Shown here piece after piece: positions 12,264 to 24,021 of a DNA stretch of 64,000 nt (position 1 is the first letter of the stretch; each line of letters opens with the position of its first letter). Origin of the DNA: Begonia masoniana (lineage: Eukaryota > Streptophyta > Magnoliopsida > Cucurbitales > Begoniaceae); NCBI GenBank assembly GCA_022432975.1, contig CM039515.1, positions 20,959,554 through 21,023,553 on the forward strand, read 5' to 3'. A program made the position numbers and the translations under genes. The notes under the pieces are model-generated. The model was not told the DNA's origin. It ran no database searches and worked only from the letters and a program-made list of their open reading frames with translations.

Positions 12264-12893
12264 AACATCAACGTCAATATCAATATCATTTTCATCTTTC
12301 TCAGTTGAATAATTGTTGTTTATTTTATCAATACAATTCACTTCATCACAACTATCAACAACTATCACTGGATTCTTTGTTTGTTAATAATTTTTTTTCG
12401 AATTTGTAATTTTTTTTATATGTCAAAATATTTTTAATTATATTTATGTGATATTTTTTATTAAATTGTCTCAAATAATTTTTTTATTATCACATTCAAT
12501 TTTATATACCTTATTTCACTAGCCTTTTGAGTTTGTAGCTAGGCAGTAGCTCTCTAGCGTCCATGACTAATTTTAAAATTAAATGGATAAATATCGTTTG
12601 TATATAATTATTAATACTTATTATAATTTTAAATGAATTTTTTTAAAAAAAATATTATATTAATATAAGTTGAAAATATTTATATACGCTCGGCTCGTTA
12701 GGTTCGACTCGTAAAGCTCGTTTAACTCGTGGCTCACGAGCCGGCTCGAGTTGAAATTTTTTCAAGTTGGCTTGTTAGGCTTGACTCGACTCGTTTAACT
12801 CGGTAAACTCAGTGAGAGGGACTATTTCTAGCTCGTCTCGACTCAGACGGCTCGTTTGTCATATTTATCGATGAGTGAGGAAGGAGAGGAGGC
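12264..12893. other. AT-rich stretch without gene
   Basis: No coding region recognised. 12,690-12,860 is rich in CTCG/GAGC words (for example CTCGTTTAACTCG), a composition common in plant dispersed repeats. I could not define ends or assign a family. Confidence 0.4.
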
Positions 12894-13971
12894 CTAAAAA
12901 GTTTGGGGTTGGGCTTCAGAGGGAGAGATGAAGTGGGTTTGGTGGTGGGGGGATGGGTAGGTAAAATTAGGCTGGGGCGGGTTATAAGTTGGTTGGGCTA
13001 GATGGGTGGCTGGGTAGGGAAATGAGTTTGGGTTATAATGAGATTGGGCTAGTGCAGGAGCACTGTAGGCCGGGTTAAACTTGTAATGCTGTGCAGAATG
13101 ACATGTTTTGTGCAATTTTGGCAACGGGCCTTGAAGGGGCGGTTGGGCCGAGGGGGATGTCCATAAAACGACCCAGACCCATGCTGTTGAAAGCCATATG
13201 GGTCGGTTGATCGAAATGGAGGTGACGGCGATGGCAGAGGGCTCCAACTCGAGCGAAAGGGCGGACGTTGGCGACCATCTGACTTGTCAAGGGAAGCGAG
13301 GCAACAGAGTTTCGTCTTTCCAGGTGAAAGTCAAAGCTCTGCAGCAAGCTATGAATCTCCTCCAGGGGAGGTTGGTCCGGCCGATTTGAGACGGAAACGA
13401 CAAAGGCATCATACTCGCTTCCAAGGCCGCCCAGAAAGTATATCAGCCGATCAAGTTAAGAAACGGGTTCTCCAATTTTTGCCAGTGTGTTGCATAAATT
13501 GGTGATGGTCTGGATATAGGCTGTAGCAGAGAGTCCCTCTTTCGAAACAGAGTGTAGTTGGTTCCTCAGTTCTGTGATTCTCACTAGCAAGGTAGAAGCG
13601 AAAGTACGAGCGAGAGTGGTCCAGACTTCACTGGCTGTGTTGAGGTTGACGATCTATGGAAGCAAATTTTCAGAAATAGATGAGAAAATCCAACTCAAGA
13701 GGAGGGCATTGTACCGCTGCCAGGTACTAAAATCAGGATTATGATGAGACGAGAGGAAATCAAGGAATGGCGGAGGTGGGGAAACAGTCCCTTCCAGAAG
13801 TTTTTCGATACCATTTGCAGTAGCAACGATGAAAAGCTGAGTTTTCTAGAGGAGATAGTTGGTGTTATTCAGCTTGATGGTTATGGTGTGATTGACAGGG
13901 GGAAACAGAGGGAGCGAAGGTGAGGGGAAAACTGAAGAGGAAGAAGGAATAGTGCAGCTGCAAGATGTCAT
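12894..13971 (-). pseudogene. Ty1/copia-type gag remnant
   Basis: The minus-strand translation from the ATG at 13,971 shows features of copia gag polypeptides: an N-terminal segment with ITIKLNNTNYLL, then ALLLSWIFSSISE, an ASEVWTTLARTF motif, a QLHSVSKEGLSATAYIQTI helix and a YFLGGLGSEYDAFVVSVSNR motif, followed by a Q/P/N-rich tail. Family knowledge: these are the UBN2/gag_3-type gag of plant Ty1/copia elements. Several in-frame stops (for example after ITIKLNNTNYLL) and frameshifts make it non-functional. No protease, integrase or reverse transcriptase follows, so the element is truncated. Confidence 0.8.
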
Positions 13972-13974
13972 CTG

Positions 13975-13992
13975 ATGAGCTCTAATACCACG
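13975..13992 (-). other. primer binding site of the copia remnant
   Basis: The minus strand reads TGGTATTAGAGC, the usual complement of initiator-tRNA-Met seen next to plant copia LTRs, immediately before the gag ATG. An LTR end is therefore expected at about 13,993. It supports the copia call and its orientation. Confidence 0.75.
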
Positions 13993-14115
13993 TTGAATTA
14001 AACACTCAAATTGAAGCTGAGGAAGAAGATGGTCGGAGTGTCGATGGTGGTGTTGAGAGAGAGAAAGAGAGATTGTCAGAGAAGAAAATGATTTCACTCT
14101 ATATTAAAAAACTTA
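13993..14115 (-). repeat. probable 5' LTR end of the copia remnant
   Basis: It lies directly upstream of the primer binding site and contains a GA-rich stretch (GAGAGAGAAAGAGAGA). No second LTR is visible, so the length is unknown. Confidence 0.4.
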
Positions 14116-15511
14116 AAAGATGCCAAACTAGACATGAGTTGGATCGACCAATTGGTTCAAATCAAGGAATTTGGTTTGGTTCATGAACTATTTTTGGAAA
14201 CATCAGAAACCACTTCCGGTCAATTTTTATGACGAATTAAACGCTAATATGAACTAATAAAACGGACTTGACATTAAATTGATTTTACATCCAAACTCAA
14301 GATAAGCTCTAAACGGAAGCACCTTTCGTGAGCTGAAGATTTTGAAATGAATGATAATAAACTGAGATTTTTAATTCGGTTTCAATTCAAATATGACTTC
14401 AGATGAACAAAAAGAGCAACACAACTCCTATAGTTGATTAAATCTATGGTGCTTTTGGAACAAAAATTCATCTATCTCAAATGGGATGAAATAAGATGAA
14501 CTCAGACAAAATTTTCACTTTTTATTCATTTTCAACAATTTCTAATCTAGCTTGTGTAATAAGCCAAAAAAAAAATATATTATTATTTTATTTAGTTCTA
14601 TTTATATCTTGTAATTTTTATATCTCGACGTGACATTTATTAATTAAATATAAATATTTAAAATAAGTTGCACCAATTAATGATGGACCTTAAATAAAAA
14701 TTACAAAATAAAAATAGAAGATAATCGTAGAATTACTCAGAAAAAAAAAACTATAACATCTAAAGAAAGCACTCCTGTTCTTTTCTAGACTAGAAGAAAC
14801 ATAAAACCCTTTTTTAAATGCATCAATTTGCAGAAGGAGAAAGCATATCATTTCCCTATCCATGTATTTTGTACATCAAAATAGCTGAAAAATCCATGAG
14901 TATCATCAAATGAAAGTTACGAAGTAGCAAATCATTAAACATGGAAACTAGCATCCTATGGTAATTCATCAACCACTCTTACCTGTCCTCAAATATAGTG
15001 ACAAAGAAATTCAGACAGGTGTGCAAGGGATCTTTTCTTGGACATGGTATTGAATCTACATTGACATCATTTGAGCAAAAAAAAATCCAACATGCACAAA
15101 ATAAATCGGTTCAAATCCTCCTTCAGAACATGAACAAAGCTTTCTATCAATGGCTTGGTATGAAGACACCAGCCTGCGTTTTACACTATTCTCTATCGCG
15201 TTTAACAGTAGCAATCAATCGATGTACAGAGAAGGCGAGTGAAGCAATGGTAACTTATATGTCATGAATAGTATTGTTATTTATTCAAAGCAATATATCA
15301 AATTATTTCTGGATATACACAATGGAAACTATAGAGTATGAACAAGCTAATCACGGAGACTAAATAATTACTTCTTATTGGATCAAATCAACAAAAAGGA
15401 TAAAATAAATAAAGTAACTTCTAGTTCTAGCTACACTATCAACGACGTATTATCACACTCCAAAAATTTTAACATGGGAAAGATACCAATCACTTACAGC
15501 AGACTTCTTAT
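14116..15511. other. intergenic DNA downstream of the GeBP-like gene
   Basis: No coding region that I can support. The last several hundred bases before 15,512 may contain the 3' UTR of the GeBP-like gene, but no poly(A) signal can be assigned with confidence. Confidence 0.4.
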
Positions 15512-16723
15512 TTATCGCCTTTTTGCATCTCCATCCATCAACCGCAACTCTTCCAATGTAGTCTTAATTTGATCCTGAACTAATTCCAGTCGCTTCGAAA
15601 AAACCTCCAGCTCTAGTATCTGCTGTTTCCTCCATCTATCGTCTGTGATTACCCCTCCATTCTTGACCAACCCATCAAAGCTCAATGGCATTGCATTCGA
15701 TGCCAATCCACCAAAACCTCTTGCCCCACAAGTGCCGCCCATCGCATTATTCAACAACTCCTTAAACGAAGGCAATAAGCAACTCCTCACAGCCCCTTCA
15801 ATCAACCCAGTCATGTTACTCACGTTGCTATTATGACAACTATTTTTATCCTTGTTCAGAGTCTCATAAGATGGGCGTGTATCGATGGCTTGCAATCCTG
15901 CTTTGGATCTAGAACGTTTACGTGATCTCAATGGCGTCGAAGTCCTTTTCTCTCCGCCGTTCCCCGCAAATTCCTCTTCTTTGATTTCGAAATTAATGGA
16001 AATAGGATTCGGATCATCATCGTCTAGAGCGTTATCATCTACACCTGTTCTAACGATGTTGCTCCAGATCTTGTGGGAGATCTCAAAGGTGGCTTGATCG
16101 TGAGGGCTTTTAAAGTTGAAGTCTTTTCCTGAATTAAGCTTTTCCATGACGTTACGGTACTTCTTCTTCAACCTACGGAGCTTCTCCACCAGCTGATTTT
16201 TGTTGAAATCCAACTGAAGCTTTGACTTGATCTGGTCGTAGAACAAAGCGGTATCATATTGATGATGATGAGTAGAACCTCGATTCCCGGTATAATCAAG
16301 GAATCCTTGCAAGAGACCGATCTCATCCTCATCCGTCCACAGTCTCTGAAACAGCCTCCGAGCCTCATCAATCGGTTTCTTCTCCTCCTGCACAATCAAC
16401 GGCTCGGTAACGGTACTCTCAAACCGATGCCGCTGTGAATTAGAGCTAGAAACATTGACGACGGAGACAGTGGAAACCGGAGGATCACCATTCGGCACAG
16501 AATGACCTAAAACCGAACCGGCGACAGCCACAGAAACCGAAGCATCAGGAACAACAACCGCAGCGCCGAAGGAAGTAGAAGGAGAGGCGGAATTGACATC
16601 TTCGTCGACCAAAACATCACCGTTCAGCTCTTCGTCGTCGTCGTCTTCGTCCTCGTCAATAGAGTCCTCGTCATCGTCGAGGTCCTCGTCGGGGAAGACG
16701 GGATCGTCCTGCTGGGAAGCCAT
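15512..16723 (-). CDS. GeBP/STOREKEEPER-like (DUF573) DNA-binding protein
   Basis: A single-exon gene of 403 codons. Residues 11-32 are a very acidic D/E tract, and residues 50-115 are S/V-rich and probably disordered. The DUF573 domain spans about 123-221: it opens with RLFQRLWTDEDEIGLLQGF, carries KLRRLKKKYRN near 181-191, and ends with SPHDQATFEISHKIW. A basic run RSRKRSRSK (266-274) is a likely nuclear signal, and WRKQQILELEVFSKRLELV (364-382) begins a C-terminal coiled coil. Established knowledge: GeBP-family proteins are plant-specific nuclear DNA-binding regulators, and the C-terminal zipper mediates dimerisation. Its targets cannot be read here. The frame is open 63 codons upstream, but the upstream residues are basic and unlike the family, so the methionine before the acidic tract (16,723) is preferred. 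No stops or frameshifts. Confidence 0.9.
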   Translation of the reverse strand: MASQQDDPVFPDEDLDDDEDSIDEDEDDDDEELNGDVLVDEDVNSASPSTSFGAAVVVPDASVSVAVAGSVLGHSVPNGDPPVSTVSVVNVSSSNSQRHRFESTVTEPLIVQEEKKPIDEARRLFQRLWTDEDEIGLLQGFLDYTGNRGSTHHHQYDTALFYDQIKSKLQLDFNKNQLVEKLRRLKKKYRNVMEKLNSGKDFNFKSPHDQATFEISHKIWSNIVRTGVDDNALDDDDPNPISINFEIKEEEFAGNGGEKRTSTPLRSRKRSRSKAGLQAIDTRPSYETLNKDKNSCHNSNVSNMTGLIEGAVRSCLLPSFKELLNNAMGGTCGARGFGGLASNAMPLSFDGLVKNGGVITDDRWRKQQILELEVFSKRLELVQDQIKTTLEELRLMDGDAKRR

Positions 16724-17894
16724 GGGAGAGAGGATCAAAGTCAATGATCCAAATCGAGGGAAGAAATGAGGGTCGAGGGAGATGGGTTCAGAGAAGAGGT
16801 GGTTAGGTTTGAGTGGGTGCGAGGGAGAGAGAGAGCGACAAACAGAGAGTTGGCTCACTAGGATTCGCTGGAGTTGGCGTTGGTGTGTTTTCCTTCTTAA
16901 AAGTCTTCCCATTTTTGTGTTTTTTAGTACAGCTGTTTTACATCCTTTGGCTAGACATGTCTAACATGCTAAACAAACTGCCTCGTTCATAAAATCCAGC
17001 CGAACCGAGTCTCGCCCGGAATTAAACAATTCAAGCAAAAATAAATGAATGACTATTCGAGTCAGGCGAGGATTTGAACTCCAAACAAACTAAGCCAAGT
17101 TAGAAACATCACGGGCTAACAAAACGAGCCAGTACCGACACATTTATGGATCGATCGAAACGACTAGTTTATGAGTCGATCGAAACAACTAATTTGTGGA
17201 ATCTCTTGTTCCATCCTAGTAAAGTTGGATGAGGTTGAAGAAGAATGTTAGATTCCTCCTTCAATCTGCGAATAAACATAGACAAAAACAGAGCCACCTT
17301 ACAACGATCATCAAGGTTTGTCGTCTTTCTTTGTCCAATTATTGAGAAAAAAAAAACAGGCAAAGAAGAATTGGAAGCGAGTTCAACAGGGGGAACAAAC
17401 TACAAATACTCGACTCAATAGCTTGGATTTGGCAACTTGTATACGAGTAACCATCTATGTGAACCTTAATCGAAACCTTATCGGTTCGAGAGAATTAGAA
17501 TCGCCTGAGGAGCAGCTATGGCCTCCGATGGTGGAACTCAGATAATTCCATGCAACGTACTCCTAGACGGTAAACAAAAATTTCTCTAAAATATATATTT
17601 AGGAGGAAATATTTAAAAAAAGAAAATAGGATTATCAATTTGATCTTGAAATTCTGTAATAGGATGATACACAGCTGCAAATGTATTGCTACAAATGTAT
17701 TGCTACCAATGTCAAAATTGTCATTGAACAAAACACAGTTCTTATCAATTCGAGTGAGTAGTCTCCAAAAACAACACTAAATTAAGATAAAATAGATTCA
17801 TTGAAAAATTGCCTAAAAAAACACAAGTATCGAGATAGGAAGCTGGAAAGCCATTACTGTAGGAAGGACTTTGGATGAACAAAGCCCTGTAAAC
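16724..17894. other. upstream region of GeBP-like gene and intergenic spacer
   Basis: The first part holds the 5' UTR and promoter of the GeBP-like gene, including a GAGAGAGAGAGCGA-type purine run near 16,822-16,838 on the plus strand. The rest contains GAGCC/CTCG-rich words at about 16,980-17,170 like those at 12,690. It may also contain the 3' UTR of the eS24 gene. No further coding gene is supported. Confidence 0.4.
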
Positions 17895-19504
17895 TCATTT
17901 CTTCTTTCCACCCTTGGCAGCGTCAGAAGCCTTGGTCTGCACGAGAGAATTATTTTGAATAAAAAAACAGAACAAATTTCAGAGAGAAACACAAAATTTC
18001 TAGAGTTTTATATCTTACTTTCTTCACACCACGGATCTTCTTGGCTCTGTTCTTTCTTTCCTTCATTTGCTTCCTTGATTTTTCTACCTTTGTTGCTAGT
18101 CCATTCTGTAACAACGAAGCATAATTTAGACGAGCATATATCACACTGGCATCAACAAAACCTCCTCCGACAATCAGACCAATATTTTTTTTATATCATT
18201 AATGGTGATGTATTGATAAGATTATATTATCAAATTAAAATTAAGTTTCTTTTTAGTTAAGTTGCGAAACTTCCCCACAAAATTAAATCACCAAAAAGAA
18301 GTCAAAATATCTATGGTTATTACAAAATTTCCATCAGCCTTACAATTCCCTACGATGAAAAGAGTAAAGAAGAATACAATCAATCAAAATTACTGTAACA
18401 AATACATAGAACATGTACTCTACAACTACAATTCAAGCACAGTCCACTAATGACCAAAAAATTTATGTTTGTGAATTCTAATAACCACTAGAATCAGAAT
18501 TGGATGTGGAATTACCCTGATGAGCCTGTATTTTGGTTCAAATTTCTTTGCGTTCTCCACGGTATCGTAAATCAATCCAAATCCCGTAGATTTACCACCT
18601 CCAAAGTGAGTTCGGAACTTGAAAACAAAGATGGAACTTGGGTCCTTGATGTCATACATTCTTGCAAGTTTTTCCTTCAGCTCCGACTTCACATAAAAAA
18701 ACAACGGTAAAACACAGATTATTCAAGCGATGATAATAGACATCAATTTTTCACCCAGAGTAAATTCCAGAGGAGCATACATTAAGAAAACTAATTAATA
18801 TATCTAGTGGTAAAAATAAAGACTGCACCTGACTATAGTATTCCATGTTCAATAATTTATTATTCTTTAATCTTGAGATGGGACAAACTCAAATTTAGTG
18901 AAATCAAAACAAACACTAACATGCGCCAAAAACAAAACCCCAGATCGATGTCATCAACAACTAGACTGACAAAAAACGAGGAAAAGATCAATGACTAACC
19001 TTTGAGACATTGGGTCTTCCAGGATGAAGAACGTCAATGACCTGCGCAATGATCACAACAACACCAAGTTCAAGTTTAAAAGATTATTCCAAAAATGAAA
19101 GGCAGAATAGAAATTTTCAATCCAGCACTCCCTCCGAGCTCATATAAAACCGGTGAATACATTAGCGACAAACGAGCAACTTTTTATGCAAAGAACGATG
19201 TCACAATCTTGAAAAAATAAAACAAAGAACCACAATCTCATCTTCTTACTACTGCAGAAAGTCAAAAACAAAAACAACATCCATTGCCCAAAAATATCAT
19301 AAAGCACGATCATAACTCTAAGTTTCCCATCACAAACTGCTTCACTTCCACCATCGTCAGATCCTCACGAAAAAACTTGTATCCGACCGAGAAGAAAGAG
19401 AAAACTACACAAAATAATAAATGAGAACTTACAAATTGCTTCCTAGAAAGAAGTCTGTTTGTCATGAACTTCCTAGTTCGAATGGTAACCGCCTTGTCTG
19501 CCAT
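17895..19504 (-). CDS. RPS24: 40S ribosomal protein eS24, five exons
   Basis: Exons on the minus strand: 19,504-19,433 (24 codons), 19,041-19,000 (14), 18,686-18,516 (57), 18,105-18,019 (29) and 17,936-17,895 (13 plus TGA), giving 137 residues, the usual size of plant eS24. Every intron is GT-AG and phase 0. Diagnostic segments are [20 protein letters not shown] in exon 1, [12 protein letters not shown] in exon 2, [20 protein letters not shown] in exon 3, the lysine/arginine-rich [13 protein letters not shown] in exon 4 and a KKK end in exon 5. It is a structural protein of the small cytosolic ribosomal subunit. The intact frame, clean splice sites and ribosomal-type promoter indicate a functional gene. 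Confidence 0.97.
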
Positions 19505-19720
19505 GCTGATTAGAAAACTGAAGCGAGTTTGGACCCAACGCTCAGAGACAGCGGCAACTGGCAGCTCTGGAAGAAGAAGATCTGAGGAAAAACCCTAGAC
19601 TTCATATAGCATTAGGGTTAGTTCTCTCTCATTGGACATGGGCTTTCTATTGGGCCTGATACATAATTTTTCTCTATATTTAAATAATTTAGTGGTAGTC
19701 AGAATATATATTGGGCCTAT
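19505..19720 (-). promoter_or_regulatory. eS24 promoter with telo-boxes and site II motifs
   Basis: Upstream of the eS24 ATG are AAACCCTA at 19,590-19,597 and its inverse TTAGGGTT at 19,612-19,619 (telo-boxes), then TGGGCT at 19,639-19,644 and TGGGCC at 19,651-19,656 and 19,712-19,717 (site II elements). Established knowledge: telo-box plus site II (TCP-bound) combinations are a hallmark of plant ribosomal-protein and other growth-related promoters. The transcription start is not marked by a clear TATA box. Confidence 0.75.
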
Positions 19721-20700
19721 ACGCCGCAAGGTATATAAATTGCAATGTAATTGATTTGTTATGCTGTCCCTTAATTTTGGTCTTACACGCGATTGGGCGA
19801 CGTTTCGGAGCATCGGTATGTGGAGTGCTGTATAAATCCCGGGTCGAAATTAGAGTTAGAAGTATAAAGTTTCGAGATAAATTTTAAGATAATTAGCGTT
19901 GTTTAGGACGAAAGTTGTTGATATGGATAATTACAATTTTATTTTAATGTAATTAAAACACAGATAAACAATAAGAATATATTAAACATAATAAGAAAAA
20001 AACAACATAATAATGAAATAAACACGAATGTCTTCTGCGGTCACCCTGTTGAACGTATGTGTGTTGTGACGTCGAAAATCTCTTGATCAAGCGAAGTTGA
20101 GCAATTTTTTATGCATAGAATATCAAGTTTATGTGAACACTTTCAGAGCATGATGCTGGTGGAAACAAGGCTAGAAATTTCGTTTGTTGGCATCGACATT
20201 GCCGGAGTGGCCATGCTTGACGATGCTTTCTTCGTTAGCTTCTTCCATGCCAACCTCTTCTGGACAAACCCCACTTTGCTATTTGGAAAACAAAAAATCA
20301 TATTCACTACCACTAGATGCACGTCGTTACTAACCCAATTAAACGAATCTTAAAAAAAAAAAAAAAGGAATCCCAACAAAAATTCTCTCATTTCCCCTTG
20401 AATTTCTAGTCATTTCAATTTCATTTAATAGATCCTGAAGAAAAAAAATGATTCATGATTTATTTATTTAATTATCTTCCATTAGAATTAGGGGTGGACA
20501 TGGTCCGGTCCAGTTCCCACTTGGAACCGGACCGGACTGGATATTTTGGGATTTTAAGTCAGAGAACCAATCCCATGAGAAACCGGTATCGAACAAGAAT
20601 CGGATCGATACGCGGATTGGGGCGGCGTCGCAAGCCCGGGCCTTTGTTGTGCTCGCGGAGACGTCGTCGCCTCGATCGTGGCTGGCAGCGCGCGCCCATG
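19721..20700. other. intergenic DNA without supported gene
   Basis: AT-rich sequence. A short open frame at 20,111-20,353 has no recognisable family. 20,490-20,700 becomes GC-rich, with GGTCCGGTCC and GGACCGGAC words of the kind common in plant dispersed repeats. Confidence 0.4.
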
Positions 20701-21443
20701 GCGTGTGTCACACCGTTAAATTCTTACCCGAATTTTCTCCAAGTGTGATGGCGCCAAGTTCTTGACAAAGCCAGTCCCTCCCCCAATAATGCGGATAATA
20801 AGAGACACAAGTGTTTACGGGAGAACCCCTACCAACCCTCCTTGATTTCCGAAAACAAGAACTAGGAACAAATTTCTCTCCAAGGCACACCACAATGCTC
20901 AAGACACTCTCCCACTCGATGTTGATGTCTTGGCTTGGTTGCTCATGGCCTATTTATACACAAATGGCCTTGGCCATGTACATGAATAATCATAAATGCA
21001 AAGCACTAACATAAATGAAAGCACTAACATAAATGCCTCTGATCCATGCAAAGTGGCTAGGTGCATGCTGCCGGGTCCGCGCCCAGGTCTGGTTGCAGGT
21101 GTCTGGCGCGCCCCTGGTTCAGCCCTCAGGTGTCTGGCGCGCGCGCCAGAGTGAGCCGCGTTTGCGCCAGAGTGGGCCGCGTGCGCGCGCCCTTCCGCTT
21201 TCAGGTGCGCCCCTCCGACTTCGGGCATTAACTGCGCCCTTCCGTCCTCGGGTGCACTAGTTACATGCACCCAGCGCAATCGCCGCACCCACTTTGCGCA
21301 CGGGCCTACCCCATCAGCCCAATGGTCTTTCGGACAGCGCCCAACGCCTCGCCTAGGCCAGCGCCATGTGCCCTGTGCTCGACCCAGCACCCTGCGCCTG
21401 GTCAACGCCCAGTGCTCCATATGTCTGGTCCAGCGCCTATTGT
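20701..21443 (-). repeat. LTR-like fragment with minus-strand promoter and GC-rich repeats
   Basis: The minus strand has TATAAATA (20,951-20,958), a good TATA box. Upstream of it (21,080-21,430) lies a GC-rich part with repeated GGTGTCTGGCGCGC-like words. The layout (GC-rich upstream part, TATA, transcribed leader) resembles an LTR in reverse orientation. No coding region is attached and the ends are unclear, so the family is unknown. It ends where the group G LTR begins. Confidence 0.45.
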
Positions 21444-23981
21444 TGTAACGACTCTTAAACTATTCCTAGAATTTCCCGTACAAATTTTTCTTTTTAAGCC
21501 TAAGTAATCTTTATTACGTTACATCGGAATTTAAATCGTTGAAATCGTTCGAAGAATTAAAAACCATCGAAAACTATTTAAGAAAACATAAGAAAACACT
21601 TAAATAAAAACCATTAAAACAGGGAAGGAATCGGCCAAATAATTGAAGGGGCAAAAGGGGCACTTCGCCCCTAAAAGCATGTGCCAATCGATCAGCCATT
21701 TCAGCCGATCGATCGGCTGTGTTGCAAAACATGGGGGCGATCGATCGCCCCTTTGGGCGATCGATCGGCACACTCTCTGGATTTTCCAGAGAGTGCCGAC
21801 TCTTCTTGCCGATCGATCGCCTCCTTAGGCGATCGATCGGCATGCTCTCTGGAATCCGAAAATTTTCAAAGAGCATACTTCTCTCTTTTCTCATTTTCTT
21901 CCCCCCTGCACGCTTAACAATTTTTTTCTCTCAACCCTCAACGTCTATACTTCAATTGACATAACAAACACCTTAACATAACCCCACTCTTATCCTCATT
22001 CATTTCTCACTTTACCAATCACCAATTAAGCAACTCAAAACGTATCCTAAAACCTAATTAACCCAAGATAAACTCTACAAAATCCAACTGCGTAGATAGC
22101 TCTAAAACTTGAGCATATCCGTACTTAACCTAAAACATCTCCAAACAGTACTATAAAAATCCAAATAAAACTTAGTAAAACGTTTTATAAAACAAGTTTA
22201 CCCGAACATCAAAACATCGTTTTATCGACTACCCAGAACCAAGCATCCTAAAATGTATCTAACTATACAATTATCCTATCTAATCCACCATCAATCCCAA
22301 AACAACCCGAATACCCTCAAAACGCTTACTTACATCCTCACGGGTCAAAATGCGCACCGACTGCCTAGCACACTCCCACGGGCCATCATTCTTCAACTAC
22401 GCATTCCTCGGGTAGAGGGATCTCGTTCTCACCTGTATTGAAATCACCTACACCATACAGACAACTATGAGCTAAAGGCTCAGCAAGCTTCGTAAATGCT
22501 GATGCATGCTGTGCATATGAGTTTCAGAAATCATGCAGATTACTTAACAGAACAGATCGTTACAGATAACAGAGATGTCACCGAGGTCTACTCTCACCAG
22601 ATGGAGAGGGCACGTCTGGCGGTTGGACAGCCCTTTCCATTTACCAGGTGAAGACATGCTTACATCCGTAAATAGCCATGCCTGAACCCCACCTCGCCAT
22701 GACCAGATAACAGATTACGTAGATTCGTTTCATTAGTTCATTTCTTTTTCATAAATACGTGCAGAAATCCGTTTTCATGCTATTTTAAAATACGTGATGC
22801 ATGAACAGTTAAATGCATAAAATAAACATACAACATATATACCATCAAGACGATAAAAGTATAACCTATGTAAACAATTAATCCTAACTACCCGACCAAA
22901 GCAATTAAACAACAAAAATCCAACAATCCTCAACGCAACTTCGACGTACGGTGTAGGTCAATCGGCCATAATAAATCACGAAAACTTACATCGTGTCCGT
23001 TGCAATTCTAGCTCCGTCCACGAGCGTTGTTCACCTAAGGTAAATTCACAACAATCGTCGTTAAAACACATTTAAACCATTAAACGTCCAACTAACGAAA
23101 CTCTTAACTAAAGAAATTTCCTAAAACTCTAAATCAATTCATTGAGGTATTTTGTCGAGCAATTCGTGCTCATAAACTCCTAACCTCCATTAATGGAGTT
23201 TCTAAGTTCTCCAACTACCCAAAATTCACATTAATGACAATTAATTCGCCCAACTACCTCTAATGCCTATTAATACGTTCATCAAAGTCATAAATAAGGC
23301 AACCCTAGCCATTTCTAGCATAACCCGGCTATTTCGCGAAAACCCTAAAAGGAAAACCTAATCGTTTAACTCTGCAAAAACCGAACATAAACCTTCCAAA
23401 ACTATAGAATTATACCTAGTGTCAAGATTGGAGAAGAAATCGTGAAGAAAACCGAGTCGCCGGAGGAGTTCTCGTCGTCGGAAGAGAGAAACGTCGAAGG
23501 AGGAGAAGAGAAATCGCCTGGGGAGGATTTTGGAGAGCAAATCGCGTAAGTGTCTGGGGAGGAAGAGGGATTTTGATTTTTTTAGTAAAGATTTTGGCTT
23601 GTAAAATTACCATAACGCCCCTCCATTGATTTTTCTATTTATTTCATTGCTTATTCTGTTATTTGACTCTTGATTTGGTTTCTCCAAATTTTCTTATTTC
23701 GCCAATAAATCCAACTTATTACTAGGGTTCCATCAAAACTCTTCGTTCGCAAATCGAACTTCGTTTACTATATTTACTACAATATCCTTTATATTACGAG
23801 AAACACAAAACTCGTAATTTAGCGTTACAAATTCCAAAATTATTGAATTTCTCCTAAAATCCATATTAATCATTAGGACCTTAATATCGCTTTCTGTTAA
23901 CAAAACGAACTTAATCTGACATATTTACAAAAATACCATTATATATTAGAATTACAAAATCTCGTAAAACCGGGTGTTACA
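21444..23981 (-). repeat. 3' LTR of element N (Tekay group G)
   Basis: The left end is TGTAACGACTC and the right end GGGTGTTACA, so the LTR reads TGTAACACCC...CA on the minus strand and directly follows the polypurine tract of N. Minus-strand splice-like signals: donor TAG-GTAT at 23,415, acceptor ending at 23,036, mini-exon 22,991-23,035 (45 nt), donor T-GTAAGT at 22,990, acceptor TGTAG ending at 22,448. A hairpin-rich segment with GCGATCGATCGCC words lies at about 21,680-21,860. Confidence 0.8.
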
Positions 23982-24021
23982 TTCCATCCACCTTATTTAA
24001 AATTTTGTCCTCAAAATTTGA

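Noticed and set aside
14998..15267. 89-codon open frame downstream of the GeBP-like gene
   Set aside because: No domain recognised and on the opposite strand to the gene; could be part of its 3' region. Not enough support.
15645..16097. Plus-strand open frames within the GeBP-like gene
   Set aside because: Antisense shadows of the DUF573 coding sequence.
16724..16912. N-terminal 63-codon extension of the GeBP-like protein
   Set aside because: The extension is basic and low-complexity with no family match. The acidic start after the next methionine is typical for the family.
20111..20353. 80-codon open frame upstream of the LTR fragment
   Set aside because: No recognisable domain, no splice or promoter support; AT-rich chance frame is likely.
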